64,000 nucleotides of DNA from Natronolimnobius sp. AArcel1 (GCF_011043775.1 NZ_JAAKXY010000001.1:62001-126000); one strand, 5' to 3'; shown: positions 26,746-35,456, numbered from the stretch's first letter. Notes: generated from the sequence alone by a model not told the origin. A program made the numbers and translations.

Positions 26746-27912
26746 ATGCAACCGCGCGACCTGTCCGATCACGTCGCTTACGAGGCGGGTCGGGGCATCG
26801 AGGAAGTCGCCCGCGAACTTGGGCGCGATCCCGACGAGTTCATCAAACTCGCCTCGAACGAGAACCCACACGGCCCCTCACCGGCGGCCGCTGTCGCCCT
26901 TCGCGACGCCGCCTCGAGTGTGAGTTCCTACCCGAAATCCACCCATACGGACCTCACCGATGCGATTGCCGAACAGTGGGCTGTCGACTCGAGTCAAGTC
27001 TGGCTCGCAAACGGCGGCGACGGCGCGCTCGATTACCTCTCGAGAGCCATGCTCGAGCCTGACGACACCGTGCTCGTCCCCTCACCCGGTTTCGCCTACT
27101 ACGGGATGAGCGCGCGCTATCACCACGGCGACGTCCGCGAGTATAGTCTCGAGCGCACCGAGGACTTCGAACAGACGGCCAAGGCCGTTCTTGAGGCCTA
27201 CGATGGCGACCGAATCGTCTACCTCACGAGTCCACACAACCCATCCGGCTCGACGATCTCGCTCGAGGCAATCGAGCAAATCGCCGAGGAAACCGACGAG
27301 GAGACGCTTGTTGTCGTCGACGAGGCCTACGGGGAGTTCGCCAACGTCGACAGCGCCGTCTCGCTGCTCGAGGGTCGCGATGGCTTCGACGCACGAGACG
27401 ATATCGCTGTCTTGCGGACGTTCTCGAAAGCCTACGGGCTCGCCGGCGTCCGACTCGGCTACGCTGTCGTTCCCGACGCGTGGGCGGACGCCTACGCGCG
27501 TGTGAATACACCTTTTGCCGCCAGCGAACTTGCCTGCCGGGCCGGACTGGCTGCCATCGGCGACGACGAACATGTCGCCCGAACCGTGGAAACGGCTCGA
27601 AACTCCCGCGCGTACATGCGAGAGCACATCGACAGCCACGTCTGGGAGAGCGAGGGGAACTTCGCTCTCGTCGACGTTGGCGATGCCAGTGCCGTCGCTG
27701 CGGAGTTACAGGAACGCGGCGTTATCGTCCGCGACTGCACGAGTTTCGGCCTACCGGGCTGTATCCGCATCACCTGTGGCACCGAGGAGGAAACCGAACG
27801 CGCCGTCGAAACCCTCAACGCTGTCCTCGAGGACTTCGAGGTCGACCCTGGACTCGCAACTGACGGCAGCGGCAGGGCGGCAGACGCTAACCCTGAGGTG
27901 CCCGACGCGTGA
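26746..27912 (+). CDS. hisC: Histidinol-phosphate aminotransferase
   Basis: PLP enzyme of histidine synthesis, 388 aa, fold type I. ASNENPHGPSP binds the substrate end. The PLP lysine lies in RTFSKAYGLAGVRLGYA, with YLTSPHNPSG and VVVDEAYGEF before it and RITCGTEEETERAVETL at the end. CTTAAG at 26716-26721 fits a leaderless start at 26746. The last four bases overlap the next gene, which starts GTG within the GTGA. Confidence 0.92.
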   Translation: MQPRDLSDHVAYEAGRGIEEVARELGRDPDEFIKLASNENPHGPSPAAAVALRDAASSVSSYPKSTHTDLTDAIAEQWAVDSSQVWLANGGDGALDYLSRAMLEPDDTVLVPSPGFAYYGMSARYHHGDVREYSLERTEDFEQTAKAVLEAYDGDRIVYLTSPHNPSGSTISLEAIEQIAEETDEETLVVVDEAYGEFANVDSAVSLLEGRDGFDARDDIAVLRTFSKAYGLAGVRLGYAVVPDAWADAYARVNTPFAASELACRAGLAAIGDDEHVARTVETARNSRAYMREHIDSHVWESEGNFALVDVGDASAVAAELQERGVIVRDCTSFGLPGCIRITCGTEEETERAVETLNAVLEDFEVDPGLATDGSGRAADANPEVPDA

Positions 27913-28433
27913 GGGTCGCCGTCACTGGCACGCCGGGAACCGGCAAGACGACCGCAACCGAGCGACTTGCAGAGCGATTTGCCGACGGCGAGTTCGAAGT
28001 CATCCACCTCAATCGAGTCCTCGAGGACGAGAAGCTCTATACCGAGGTCGACGCCGACCGCGAGAGTAAGATCGCCGACCTCGAGGCCCTCGCAGAGTGG
28101 CTCAAGGGCCGCGACGATGTCGTCATCGAATCGCACCTCGCACACCACTTCGACGCTGACCGCGTAGCCGTTCTCCGGTGTGCGCCTGCAACACTCGAGC
28201 AGCGATTACTCGAACGCGGCGAGACCGAGGCCAAAGCCCGCGAGAACGCAGAAAGCGAAGCGCTCGATGTCATCCTCGCCGAAGCAGCCGAAGAACACGG
28301 CCTCGAGTCGGTCTACGAAATCGACACGACCGAGCGCGAACCCGACGCCGTTGCAGATGCGCTCGAGGCGGTTGTGACGGGCGCACGCGAACCGAGTGCT
28401 GGTGGCGTTGACTTTGTGGGGTATCTCGGATGA
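27909..28433 (+). CDS. Adenylate kinase-like NMP kinase (AK6/Fap7 family)
   Basis: 174-aa P-loop kinase. Walker A GTPGTGKTT is at residues 7-15, and VIESHLAHHF and VLRCAPATLEQRLLERG follow the AK6 pattern. Family members in other Archaea and eukaryotes act as broad adenylate kinases and in small-subunit ribosome maturation. The GTG start overlaps hisC by four bases, and its TGA overlaps the next ATG, so the three genes are translationally coupled. Confidence 0.88.
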   Translation: MRVAVTGTPGTGKTTATERLAERFADGEFEVIHLNRVLEDEKLYTEVDADRESKIADLEALAEWLKGRDDVVIESHLAHHFDADRVAVLRCAPATLEQRLLERGETEAKARENAESEALDVILAEAAEEHGLESVYEIDTTEREPDAVADALEAVVTGAREPSAGGVDFVGYLG

Positions 28434-29044
28434 CGCTTGATCAACTGCGACCATACGTTTCACCGTTTCTTGACCCGTTCGTCAATGGGTTCGACCGTAT
28501 TGGATTGACGCCGGATGGCGTGAGTGTGATCGCGTTCGGCATGGCAGTGCTCGCTGCCGTTGCCTTCTTCCTTGGCGGGCAGGCACACGAAATCTGGTAC
28601 GTCGTGGCTGCTGCGTTGGTCTTTCTGAACGGCTGGCTTGACATTGTCGACGGCGCACTCGCGCGCGAGCAGAACGTCGCCTCCGCCGGTGGTGACCTGC
28701 TTGATCACGTTCTCGACCGGTACGCGGATATTGTTATCATCGCCGGGCTCGCCGCGGGCGTCGAGAACTACTTCCTCGGCTTTCTCGCCGTGACGGGCGT
28801 CATCATGACCTCGTATCTCGGCACGCAGGCCCAAGCTGTCGGCCTCGACCGCGTCTACGGCGGCCTCGTCGGCCGTGCCGACCGACTGGCGATCATCGGC
28901 ATCGTCGGCTTTCTGGCCTACCCGCTTGCAGCCATGGATCCCGGCGGACTTACCGTGATCGGCTGGCTGCTCGTCTTCCTCGCCATTGTCGGCCACCTGA
29001 CCGCTCTCCAGCGATTTGCGCACTCCTGGTCGGCACTCGAGTAA
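28430..29044 (+). CDS. CDP-alcohol phosphatidyltransferase (archaeal phospholipid synthase)
   Basis: 204-aa membrane enzyme with about five or six helices. The catalytic signature DG-x2-AR-x8-G-x3-D-x3-D is present in DIVDGALAREQNVASAGGDLLDHVLD, starting near residue 71. It transfers a head group to CDP-archaeol; archaetidylinositol phosphate or archaetidylglycerol phosphate synthase are the likeliest roles. It overlaps the upstream kinase by four bases (ATGA). Confidence 0.88.
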   Translation: MTLDQLRPYVSPFLDPFVNGFDRIGLTPDGVSVIAFGMAVLAAVAFFLGGQAHEIWYVVAAALVFLNGWLDIVDGALAREQNVASAGGDLLDHVLDRYADIVIIAGLAAGVENYFLGFLAVTGVIMTSYLGTQAQAVGLDRVYGGLVGRADRLAIIGIVGFLAYPLAAMDPGGLTVIGWLLVFLAIVGHLTALQRFAHSWSALE

Positions 29045-29094
29045 GCCGCCGCCGCTTGAATGAGTTTCTGTCGATTCGAGAGCACGCCGCATGC

Positions 29095-29100
29095 TTTATA
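29095..29100 (+). promoter_or_regulatory. TATA box of the aMBF1 gene
   Basis: TTTATA begins 30 bases before the ATG at 29125, the spacing expected for a leaderless haloarchaeal message. Confidence 0.6.
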
Positions 29101-29124
29101 GCTCGTCACGATATAGCTACGTGC

Positions 29125-29679
29125 ATGGTTCAGTGCGAGATGTGTGGCGCCGAGACGTCGTCTCCGAAGACCATCAAAGTCGAGGGAGCAGAACTCGACG
29201 TGTGTTCGAACTGTACGGACTTCGGCACTGAAGTGAAACAGACCTCGAGTTCGAGTTCCTCGAGCAAATATTCAACTACCTCGAGTTCGTCGGGGTCCTC
29301 AAGTTCAAGTGGGGGTGCAAGCGGCACGAGCGCTGGAAGCTCCGCATCCTCCTCGAGTTCCTCCAGCCAATCGCGAACCGATATGTTCGACGATATGGAC
29401 GAACTCGCGACGGACTATGATGAGCGGGTTCGACAGGCTCGTGAGAGCAAGGGCCTCAGTCAGTCCGACCTCGCGAACGAACTCAACGAGAAAGCAAGTC
29501 TCATCCGCAAAATCGAACGCGGTGATACCCTTCCGAGTGACGGCGTGCAGTCGAAACTCGAGCGCAACCTCGATATTTCCCTGAGCGCGGAGGGCAGTTC
29601 CGGTGATGACTCGGAGTGGTCGGGCGGGTCGTCCTCCGGCAGTTACACGCTGGGCGATGTCGTTAAACGCAAAGACTAG
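29125..29679 (+). CDS. Archaeal multiprotein bridging factor 1 (aMBF1)
   Basis: 184-aa transcription cofactor-like protein. An N-terminal zinc ribbon (CEMCGAE ... CSNC, residues 4-31) is followed by a Ser/Gly-rich linker of about 45 residues (about 41-85) and a cro/C1-type HTH (YDERVRQARESKGLSQSDLA, then LIRKIERGDTLP). The C terminus is another Ser/Gly stretch ending in TLGDVVKRKD. The HTH matches MBF1, which in eukaryotes bridges activators and TBP. The unusually Ser-rich linker encodes many AGT/TCG codons in a row. Confidence 0.92.
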   Translation: MVQCEMCGAETSSPKTIKVEGAELDVCSNCTDFGTEVKQTSSSSSSSKYSTTSSSSGSSSSSGGASGTSAGSSASSSSSSSQSRTDMFDDMDELATDYDERVRQARESKGLSQSDLANELNEKASLIRKIERGDTLPSDGVQSKLERNLDISLSAEGSSGDDSEWSGGSSSGSYTLGDVVKRKD

Positions 29680-29807
29680 ATCGAGCAGGTGTCGCCAGCA
29701 GTTTGGTTGCTGGCCCACCACCAGCGGCGTCGGTATCGGCTGTCTTTTTGCTGTCGACGCGACACTGACTCGCAAGCTATTTCTTTGCCGGGGCAGGGGT
29801 TGCATAT

Positions 29808-30452
29808 ATGTTCGTTCTCGTCAACCTGAAGACGTACCCGTGTGACCCGGTCGAGGTCGCAACGGCCGTTCGCGATGTCAACGATACCACTGACGCCCGA
29901 CTAGCGGTTGCTCCACAGGCAGCCCACTTAGAGCGCGTCGCCGAAACGGGCGTCGAGACGTGGGCCCAGCACGTCGACCCAATCGACTACGGGAGCAACA
30001 CCGGACACACGCTCGCAGAAACCGCCGCGGACGCGGGCGCGGTCGGGACGCTCATCAACCACTCCGAGCAGCGCCTGAAACTGGCCGACATCGACGGCTC
30101 TGTTCGCGCGGCCGAGCGCGCCGGCCTCGAGACGGTCGTCTGTGCGAACAACCCGGAACAGATTGGCGCGGCCGCAGCTCTCGGCCCGGATGCTGTCGCC
30201 GTCGAGCCACCAGAACTCATCGGCACTGGCACGCCGGTCAGTCAAGCAGACCCTGATGTCGTCGAAGACGCTGTTACTGCAGCTGAACACGTCGATAGCG
30301 ACGTGTCTGTTCTCTGTGGAGCCGGTATCAGCACCGGCGACGATGTCGTCGCAGCCGGAGATCTCGGGAGCGAGGGCGTCTTACTCGCAAGCGGCGTCGC
30401 CAAAGCCGACGACCCTGAAGCCGCACTCGAGGACCTGGTCGCTCCGCTGTAA
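29808..30452 (+). CDS. tpiA: Triosephosphate isomerase
   Basis: Interconverts dihydroxyacetone phosphate and glyceraldehyde-3-phosphate. 214 aa, the short archaeal form. The N terminus [10 protein letters not shown] holds the catalytic Lys, INHSEQR the catalytic His, [11 protein letters not shown] the catalytic Glu, and [12 protein letters not shown] the phosphate loop. CTATTTCT at about 29777-29784 fits a leaderless start at 29808. Confidence 0.95.
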   Translation: MFVLVNLKTYPCDPVEVATAVRDVNDTTDARLAVAPQAAHLERVAETGVETWAQHVDPIDYGSNTGHTLAETAADAGAVGTLINHSEQRLKLADIDGSVRAAERAGLETVVCANNPEQIGAAAALGPDAVAVEPPELIGTGTPVSQADPDVVEDAVTAAEHVDSDVSVLCGAGISTGDDVVAAGDLGSEGVLLASGVAKADDPEAALEDLVAPL

Positions 30453-30577
30453 GCCTCAGACCACACTCGTCGATCATCCCTATTGTTCTGCACAGACCGC
30501 GGTTCAACGGGAACTTGACGGCTATTGAATTCTAACAATCGTCCCTTGAACAGATGTCTTGGTCAAGCGAAACCAGG

Positions 30578-30587
30578 TAAATTAATA
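30578..30587 (+). promoter_or_regulatory. TATA-like promoter of the TIR-like gene
   Basis: TAAATTAATA, AT-rich in an otherwise GC-rich spacer, 26-35 bases before the ATG at 30613, so the message is probably leaderless. Confidence 0.5.
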
Positions 30588-30612
30588 GTGCATCGGTTAC
30601 GTATCGGAGACG

Positions 30613-31233
30613 ATGACGGGGGAACAGCTATACGTTTCACACGCACCCGGCGACCTCGAGCTCGTCCAAGAGCTGTTCTCCACAGTGAAGAATTTCCCGA
30701 TTGGTGTCCACATCGCCCTCGAGGAGATCGAGTCTGGCCGCTCGCGGACGCGACTCACAGGTCGAATTTCGAACAGTGATGTCGTCGCCGTTGTCTTGAC
30801 AGAGCAGTCGGCGACGAATCAGTGGGTCAATCAGGAAATCGGCTACGCACAGGCGAAAGGAATTCCGATTTTGCCACTGTACGATCACGAGCAACTTCGA
30901 GGCGGCTTCGTCGGCGATATCGAAGGCGTGACGATTGATCGCCAGAATCTGTCGGTGACGGTGTTCAACTTGCTCTGTCGACTTCGCAGTGAACTCGCCC
31001 CGCTCGGGGCGCTTTCGGTACCGAACTGGTATGTCGAGTTCCCGTGTACCAGCCCGGGCTGTACGCACTCGGTGACACTCGAGATCGAGCGTGCACAGAC
31101 GAAACTCTGGAAACTCCACCGGCGTGGTCGCCACCTCACTGCTGACTGTGCCGAGTGTGAGACGCGATACTACTTCGATCCGGGAACGATCGGGTTCGTG
31201 GGCCGTGAGGACCGACATCGCCAGCGTCACTGA
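30613..31233 (+). CDS. TIR-like domain protein with C-terminal zinc finger
   Basis: 206 aa. Residues 4-110 have a TIR/SEFIR-type pattern: QLYVSHAPGDLELVQEL at the first strand, IALEEIESGRS, SDVVAVVLTEQSATNQWVNQEIGYAQAKG and IPILPLYD. Glu75 in NQEIGYA is where the NADase glutamate sits in catalytic TIRs. The C terminus has a four-Cys zinc site (C145, C150, C179, C182). No signal peptide or membrane helix is seen. It could be an NAD-cleaving defence or stress effector. Neighbours are tpiA and a J-domain protein, not an obvious defence island. Confidence 0.7.
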   Translation: MTGEQLYVSHAPGDLELVQELFSTVKNFPIGVHIALEEIESGRSRTRLTGRISNSDVVAVVLTEQSATNQWVNQEIGYAQAKGIPILPLYDHEQLRGGFVGDIEGVTIDRQNLSVTVFNLLCRLRSELAPLGALSVPNWYVEFPCTSPGCTHSVTLEIERAQTKLWKLHRRGRHLTADCAECETRYYFDPGTIGFVGREDRHRQRH

Positions 31234-31269
31234 GGCGGGTACCTCTGGCGTACTGCGAAAAGTAGCGTA

Positions 31270-31971
31270 CTACTCCGAAGAGTCCGTTTGCAGCCGGTCG
31301 TAGGCATCGGTCACGAGCTGGAACGCAGATCGACTGCCGCTCGGGCGGTCGGGGTGTGCGCGTTTGACTTGCTGGTGGTATGCTGCCCGGACGTCGTCTG
31401 CCGTCGCGTCCTGCTCGACATCAAGCACCTCACGCGCTCGCGCGGCCCGCATCTCGACGTGTTTGATGATTCCGTTCTCTGCAAAGCGGTCCTTACAGGT
31501 CGGACAGAGCTGTTCACTGCGGTCATCGACGGTCGTCACGCGAAACAGTTCAGCGCCAACCTGTTCAGTACACTGGCTACAGCGGTGTGTCTGTGCCGCA
31601 TCTTGGGTGGTGTCGCAGTCGTCCGTCTCAGTGTTCGTAGTCGTTGTCGTCGTCTCGTCTGTGTCGGCTCGAGGCGCTTCGCTTGCACACGAAGCACAAC
31701 ACGCGAGGACGGTGCCGTCTTGCAGCACGAGTTGCTCGAGTTCGGACTCGAGGACGGTGCGACGACAGCCATCACAGGCGCTGCGTCGCTGGTCGAGTGT
31801 GGACTGGCTGTCGGTCGTTGTTTCCGCAGCATCGCCACCAATCGAACGAGCGTGTGGCTCACACTCCGGGCAACAACAGACTCGGTCGCCGGTGGGTAAG
31901 ACGACAGTCGTCGACTCCTCGCTCGCCATCGTACACCCACAGCCATCACAGCCAATTTCACCCGCGGCCAT
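31270..31971 (-). CDS. Triple zinc-ribbon protein with C-terminal J domain
   Basis: 233 aa. Three putative Cys4 sites come first: C8/C11 with C34/C37, C66/C69 with C91/C95, and C131/C134 with C156/C159, separated by Thr/Asp-rich linkers. The C-terminal ~55 residues look like a J domain (AREVLDVEQDATADDVRAAY, HPD at 206-208, SAFQLVTDAYDRL), which would stimulate DnaK ATPase. Standard DnaJ has the reverse order and a different zinc pattern. It converges with the TIR-like gene (36 bp apart). Confidence 0.75.
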   Translation of the reverse strand: MAAGEIGCDGCGCTMASEESTTVVLPTGDRVCCCPECEPHARSIGGDAAETTTDSQSTLDQRRSACDGCRRTVLESELEQLVLQDGTVLACCASCASEAPRADTDETTTTTTNTETDDCDTTQDAAQTHRCSQCTEQVGAELFRVTTVDDRSEQLCPTCKDRFAENGIIKHVEMRAARAREVLDVEQDATADDVRAAYHQQVKRAHPDRPSGSRSAFQLVTDAYDRLQTDSSE

Positions 31972-32113
31972 CGGCGCTGTAATTTGTAGTCGCCCCCTTT
32001 ATTTCTACCGTCATTTGTGTTCGGTGTCACGTTTGTCGCCCTGGCTGACCGTTGTCACAGACACAGCCGCGGGTTTCAACGAGTACTAGACCCTCCCATC
32101 CCAAGAGACAGCA

Positions 32114-32545
32114 ATGACTGCTGGCGTTCACACTGAGCAGACGGGTGCACTGAGATCGCAGACGACGCTCCGGCTGGTTGCGGGCGATAGTCTCTTGCTC
32201 GTTGGCCTGCTGGCAGTTGGTCTCTACGAACACGAAACCAATCCACTCCTCGAGCCGCTGACATCGCTCGAGACGATGATTCCGTTTCTGTTCGGCTGGG
32301 CGGTTGCAGGCGTGCTTGCTGGCGTCTATACGCGGACTGTCGCGACCTCGCCGCGCCACGCTGCCCGTATCGTTGCGGTTGCCTGGCTCGCGGCGATGAA
32401 CGTCGGACTCCTCTTGCGGTCGTCGCCGCTGTTCGATGGCGGGGCCGCCTGGCAGTTCAACGCCGTGATGACGGGACTTGGGCTGGCTGTCTTGCTCATC
32501 TGGCGCGTCGGTTACGCGGCACTGGTTGGTTCGGAATCGCCGTAG
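32114..32545 (+). CDS. DUF3054-family membrane protein
   Basis: 143 aa with four membrane segments (LVAGDSLLLVGLLAVGLY, IPFLFGWAVAGVLAGVYT, RIVAVAWLAAMNVGLLLRS, AVMTGLGLAVLLIWRVGYA). The layout matches the DUF3054 family of haloarchaea and actinobacteria. Function unknown; it stands alone. Confidence 0.8.
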   Translation: MTAGVHTEQTGALRSQTTLRLVAGDSLLLVGLLAVGLYEHETNPLLEPLTSLETMIPFLFGWAVAGVLAGVYTRTVATSPRHAARIVAVAWLAAMNVGLLLRSSPLFDGGAAWQFNAVMTGLGLAVLLIWRVGYAALVGSESP

Positions 32546-32790
32546 CGGGATCTGTAGCCCGGCGTCGATGGATTGGCCCGCGATCAGTGTTAGTTTTCGA
32601 ACGAGTTGTTCACTCGCCCTCATGCTAACTTCACCCTCGGGTAATGGCACCAATTGTCTATCTAAAATACCAGAGACATCACCAACACCTCACAATTGAA
32701 AGATGTTTGTGGATGGAATTCGCGCCTCGAGCGAGCCACTCTCGTCCGCCATTAGTTCCACTATGGCCAAAGTAAAGGAGGAATAGAAAC

Positions 32791-32868
32791 ATGTGCTTCA
32801 CAATTTCCGTCAAAATAGCTAATATCTGTCCAACAATCCCTGAATTACTGTGTACGGCTCATAAATGA
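32791..32868 (+). CDS. Possible 25-aa mini-ORF with a strong Shine-Dalgarno
   Basis: ATG at 32791 follows AAAGGAGG (32774-32781) at a good distance, the best ribosome-binding site seen in this window, where most genes are leaderless. The 25 residues (MCFTISVKIANICPTIPELL, then CTAHK) contain three Cys and match nothing I know. It could be chance. Confidence 0.25.
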   Translation: MCFTISVKIANICPTIPELLCTAHK

Positions 32869-32971
32869 GATGGCGGATTTGCGCCAAATAACATTCTCGT
32901 AAGTTATGAGTAACCAGTGCTCTAAATATGGGTTACGAACGAATCCAGTATCGGCTAATTATGGGAAACAC

Positions 32972-32978
32972 TTATATG
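32972..32978 (+). promoter_or_regulatory. TATA box of the 71-aa membrane protein
   Basis: TTATATG 28-34 bases before the ATG at 33006. It selects that start over longer in-frame ATGs at 32928 and 32961. Confidence 0.55.
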
Positions 32979-33005
32979 CCTATTCGTCATACTATAGGAT
33001 ACATT

Positions 33006-33221
33006 ATGACTGGATATTACGACATTGTTCTTGGTCTTATCCCGGTCGCACTGCTCGGAATCAGCGCTGCCCTTACGGTCGTTGGCCTGTCGTTGACAGC
33101 GGCAATTCCGGTCGGTGCGTTCGTCGCAATGGCAATTATTGGCCACGCAATGTTCGTCAATACACCTGCAGACGCCTCCGACGACGCCCGCTCGGCACGC
33201 CCACCAATCAACGCGGACTAG
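33006..33221 (+). CDS. Small two-helix membrane protein
   Basis: 71 aa. Two membrane segments (YYDIVLGLIPVALLGISAAL and LSLTAAIPVGAFVAMAIIGHAMFV) and an acidic tail with Arg and Pro. I recognise it only as a type of conserved haloarchaeal small membrane protein. The start is set by the TATA box at 32972-32978. Confidence 0.65.
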   Translation: MTGYYDIVLGLIPVALLGISAALTVVGLSLTAAIPVGAFVAMAIIGHAMFVNTPADASDDARSARPPINAD

Positions 33222-33322
33222 GCATAATCCAGTCTCTCTCTCTTTGCGCTCTGTGTGCCGTTTTCCCTGTTTGTTTCCCTTCTGGCGCTAGCTTTTCCTT
33301 TCCTGTCTCCGAACGTCCCGGT

Positions 33323-34321
33323 ATGACCACTGCGTTGTTTCTCACCAGCGACGACGTTACCGACCTTGCATCGCCAGTAGCGTACGTTGACGCGGTCCGT
33401 GACGGCTATCGCCAGCGTGGTGCGGGTGCACCCGCCCAGCCACGGTCGAAGTTTGTCCGCGCTGACCCCGGCGGAATGCTGACCAGCTACGCCGCTATTC
33501 TCCCCGAGACCGGTGTCATGGGCGGCTACATGTACAGTGCCGGATTTGGTGCCAAAGATGCCTGGTTCATGACACCACTTTTCAATGCCGACTCCGGTGA
33601 GCCACTCGCCCTGCTCGATGGCGCAAGCATGAACCCGTTCAAAACCGGCGCTGCTGGCGCTGTCGGCGTTGACACCCTCGCTCGAGAAGATGCCGAAACA
33701 CTTGCGATCATCGGCAGTGGTGCACAGGCTCGCGGCCAACTGCGCGCAACGGCGACAGTCAGATCGCTGACTGATGTACGCGTCTACTCGCCAACGCCGA
33801 CCAACCGCAAGGCGTTTGCCGAGGAGTTCAACGAGTGCCTCGAGGCCGAGGTTCGAGCCGTCGACTCGAGTGCAGCGGCACTACAGGGTGCCGATATCGT
33901 CATCACGGCGACGCGGGCCAGCGAGCCGGTGTTCGATGGCGAGGACCTCGAGCCAGGCATGCACGTCACGGCGATGGGCCAGTACGCGACTGACAGGCGC
34001 GAACTCGATACGACGACGATCGAGCGTGCGACGTACGTTCCGGATTTGCGTGAGCGGGCGACGTTCGACGCGGGGGCGTTTCTGGCAGCGCTCGAGGACG
34101 GCGCCATTACCGAGGCGGACATTCACGCCGAACTCGGCGAGGTCGTCGCCGGACAGGCACCTGGTCGGACGAGCGATGACGAGATTACGGTGTTCGATAG
34201 CGGCGGGACAGGGATCGAAACCGTCGCCGCGGCACACATGCTGTACGAACGCGCACTCGAGTCGGGCGTTGGCACGGACATTGAGTTTGCACCGGCGAGT
34301 GAGGCATTGACTGGCGAGTAA
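33323..34321 (+). CDS. Ornithine cyclodeaminase / alanine dehydrogenase family enzyme
   Basis: 332-aa mu-crystallin-family NAD(P)-dependent enzyme. LAIIGSGAQARGQLRA is the dinucleotide loop (near 135-150), preceded by PFKTGAAGAVG. The acidic ADIVITATRASEPVF and FDSGGTGIETVAAA segments are typical. Members deaminate ornithine to proline or reduce/oxidise alanine and imines, and sequence alone does not choose between them. ATG at 33323. Confidence 0.88.
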   Translation: MTTALFLTSDDVTDLASPVAYVDAVRDGYRQRGAGAPAQPRSKFVRADPGGMLTSYAAILPETGVMGGYMYSAGFGAKDAWFMTPLFNADSGEPLALLDGASMNPFKTGAAGAVGVDTLAREDAETLAIIGSGAQARGQLRATATVRSLTDVRVYSPTPTNRKAFAEEFNECLEAEVRAVDSSAAALQGADIVITATRASEPVFDGEDLEPGMHVTAMGQYATDRRELDTTTIERATYVPDLRERATFDAGAFLAALEDGAITEADIHAELGEVVAGQAPGRTSDDEITVFDSGGTGIETVAAAHMLYERALESGVGTDIEFAPASEALTGE

Positions 34322-34445
34322 CTCACTTTCACCGACTCAGTGGCCGGCTGTATGGTCGCCATAGCTGGTCACACTCGCTCGTTGGCTGTCCTTACGATGC
34401 TGTACTCGCCCGTGATTCAAGCGTCTCGGTGCTGTAGCCGACGGT

Positions 34446-35456
34446 ATGACCCGCGCGGCCGACCTCGTGTCCGTCCTCGAGACGGCCGATTCGTTGGCAA
34501 TTGTCTGTCACGACAATCCCGATCCTGACTGTCTCGCGAGCGCGTTGGCTCTCGAAGCGATTGCACTCGAGGCCGACGTCTCGTCGGTGACAATCGTCTA
34601 CGGGGGTGAGATTTCTCACCAGCAGAATCGGGCGTTCGTCAACATGCTCGAGATTACGTTAGAAAGCGTCACGGATTCGGCGGTCGAGGAGTTTGATTGT
34701 ATCGCGTTCGTCGATCACACACAACCTGGTGCGAATACGGAAGTCGCCGCCCACATCGACCCAGATATCGTCGTCGATCATCATCCCGGCGAGCCAAGCG
34801 ACGCGCGGTTCCAAGACGTTCGAACGAAATACGGTGCGACAGCAACTATTTTCATCGAGTACCTTCAGCAACTCGAGACCCATCTCACGACGCGACTCGC
34901 CTCAGCCTTGCTGTTTGCACTCCATCGCGAACGCCTCGATTTCGTCCGCGAACCGACCCGCCGCGAGTATGAAGCCGCCCTCGCCGTCTATCCCGATGCC
35001 GACCTCGAGATGCTCGAGCAACTGTATGGAAGCGCCTTCTCACCGGGGACGATTGACGCAATCGGGCGAGCAATCGCGTCTCGCGACCGACGAGGCTCCT
35101 CGATGGTTGCGAGCGTCGGGGTGACTGGCGAGACTGATGCCTTGCCACAGGCGGCAGACTATCTGCTCAATCTCGAGGGCGTCGATACCGTCCTTGCCTA
35201 TGGCATCGTCGGCGACGCAATCCGGCTAAGCGGTCGCTCGATCGATCCACGCGTACATATTGGTGAGACGATTGCCGATGGCTTCGACGAGTTGGGTGCC
35301 GTTGGTGGCCACCATGATATGGCCGGCGGTCGGATTGGGCTCGGACTGTTCGCAGACACGGCTGGAGACGAGGACGCACTGCTCGAGTTCGTCGGCGAAC
35401 GCGTCACTAAACGATTCTTCGAATCGTTAAATCTCGACGACGATCGAGATCGATGA
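34446..35456 (+). CDS. DHH-family phosphoesterase (RecJ/NrnA-like)
   Basis: 336 aa. DHH motifs are in order: CHDNPDPDCLASALAL (first DxD), AFVDHTQPG, VVDHHPGEP (the DHH), and a C-terminal DHHA1 GGHHDMAGGRIG. It lacks the OB domain of RecJ, so nanoRNA or oligonucleotide 3'-phosphatase activity, or cleavage of linear di-AMP, is plausible. The window also encodes the c-di-AMP synthase DacZ, but a link is speculation. Confidence 0.9.
   Translation: MTRAADLVSVLETADSLAIVCHDNPDPDCLASALALEAIALEADVSSVTIVYGGEISHQQNRAFVNMLEITLESVTDSAVEEFDCIAFVDHTQPGANTEVAAHIDPDIVVDHHPGEPSDARFQDVRTKYGATATIFIEYLQQLETHLTTRLASALLFALHRERLDFVREPTRREYEAALAVYPDADLEMLEQLYGSAFSPGTIDAIGRAIASRDRRGSSMVASVGVTGETDALPQAADYLLNLEGVDTVLAYGIVGDAIRLSGRSIDPRVHIGETIADGFDELGAVGGHHDMAGGRIGLGLFADTAGDEDALLEFVGERVTKRFFESLNLDDDRDR

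Larger units (their letters stand above)
32546..33005. other. AT-rich intergenic stretch with one possible mini-ORF
   Basis: 460 bases, clearly more AT-rich than its surroundings from about 32640 on. No recognisable gene except the 25-codon frame at 32791. TTATATG at 32972-32978 is the promoter of the small membrane protein downstream. The drop in GC suggests regulatory DNA or a scar of foreign sequence. Confidence 0.5.

Noticed and set aside
32027-32653. Minus-strand frame of 208 codons over the DUF3054 gene
   Set aside because: The plus strand gives a clear four-helix DUF3054 protein; the minus frame has no recognisable features.
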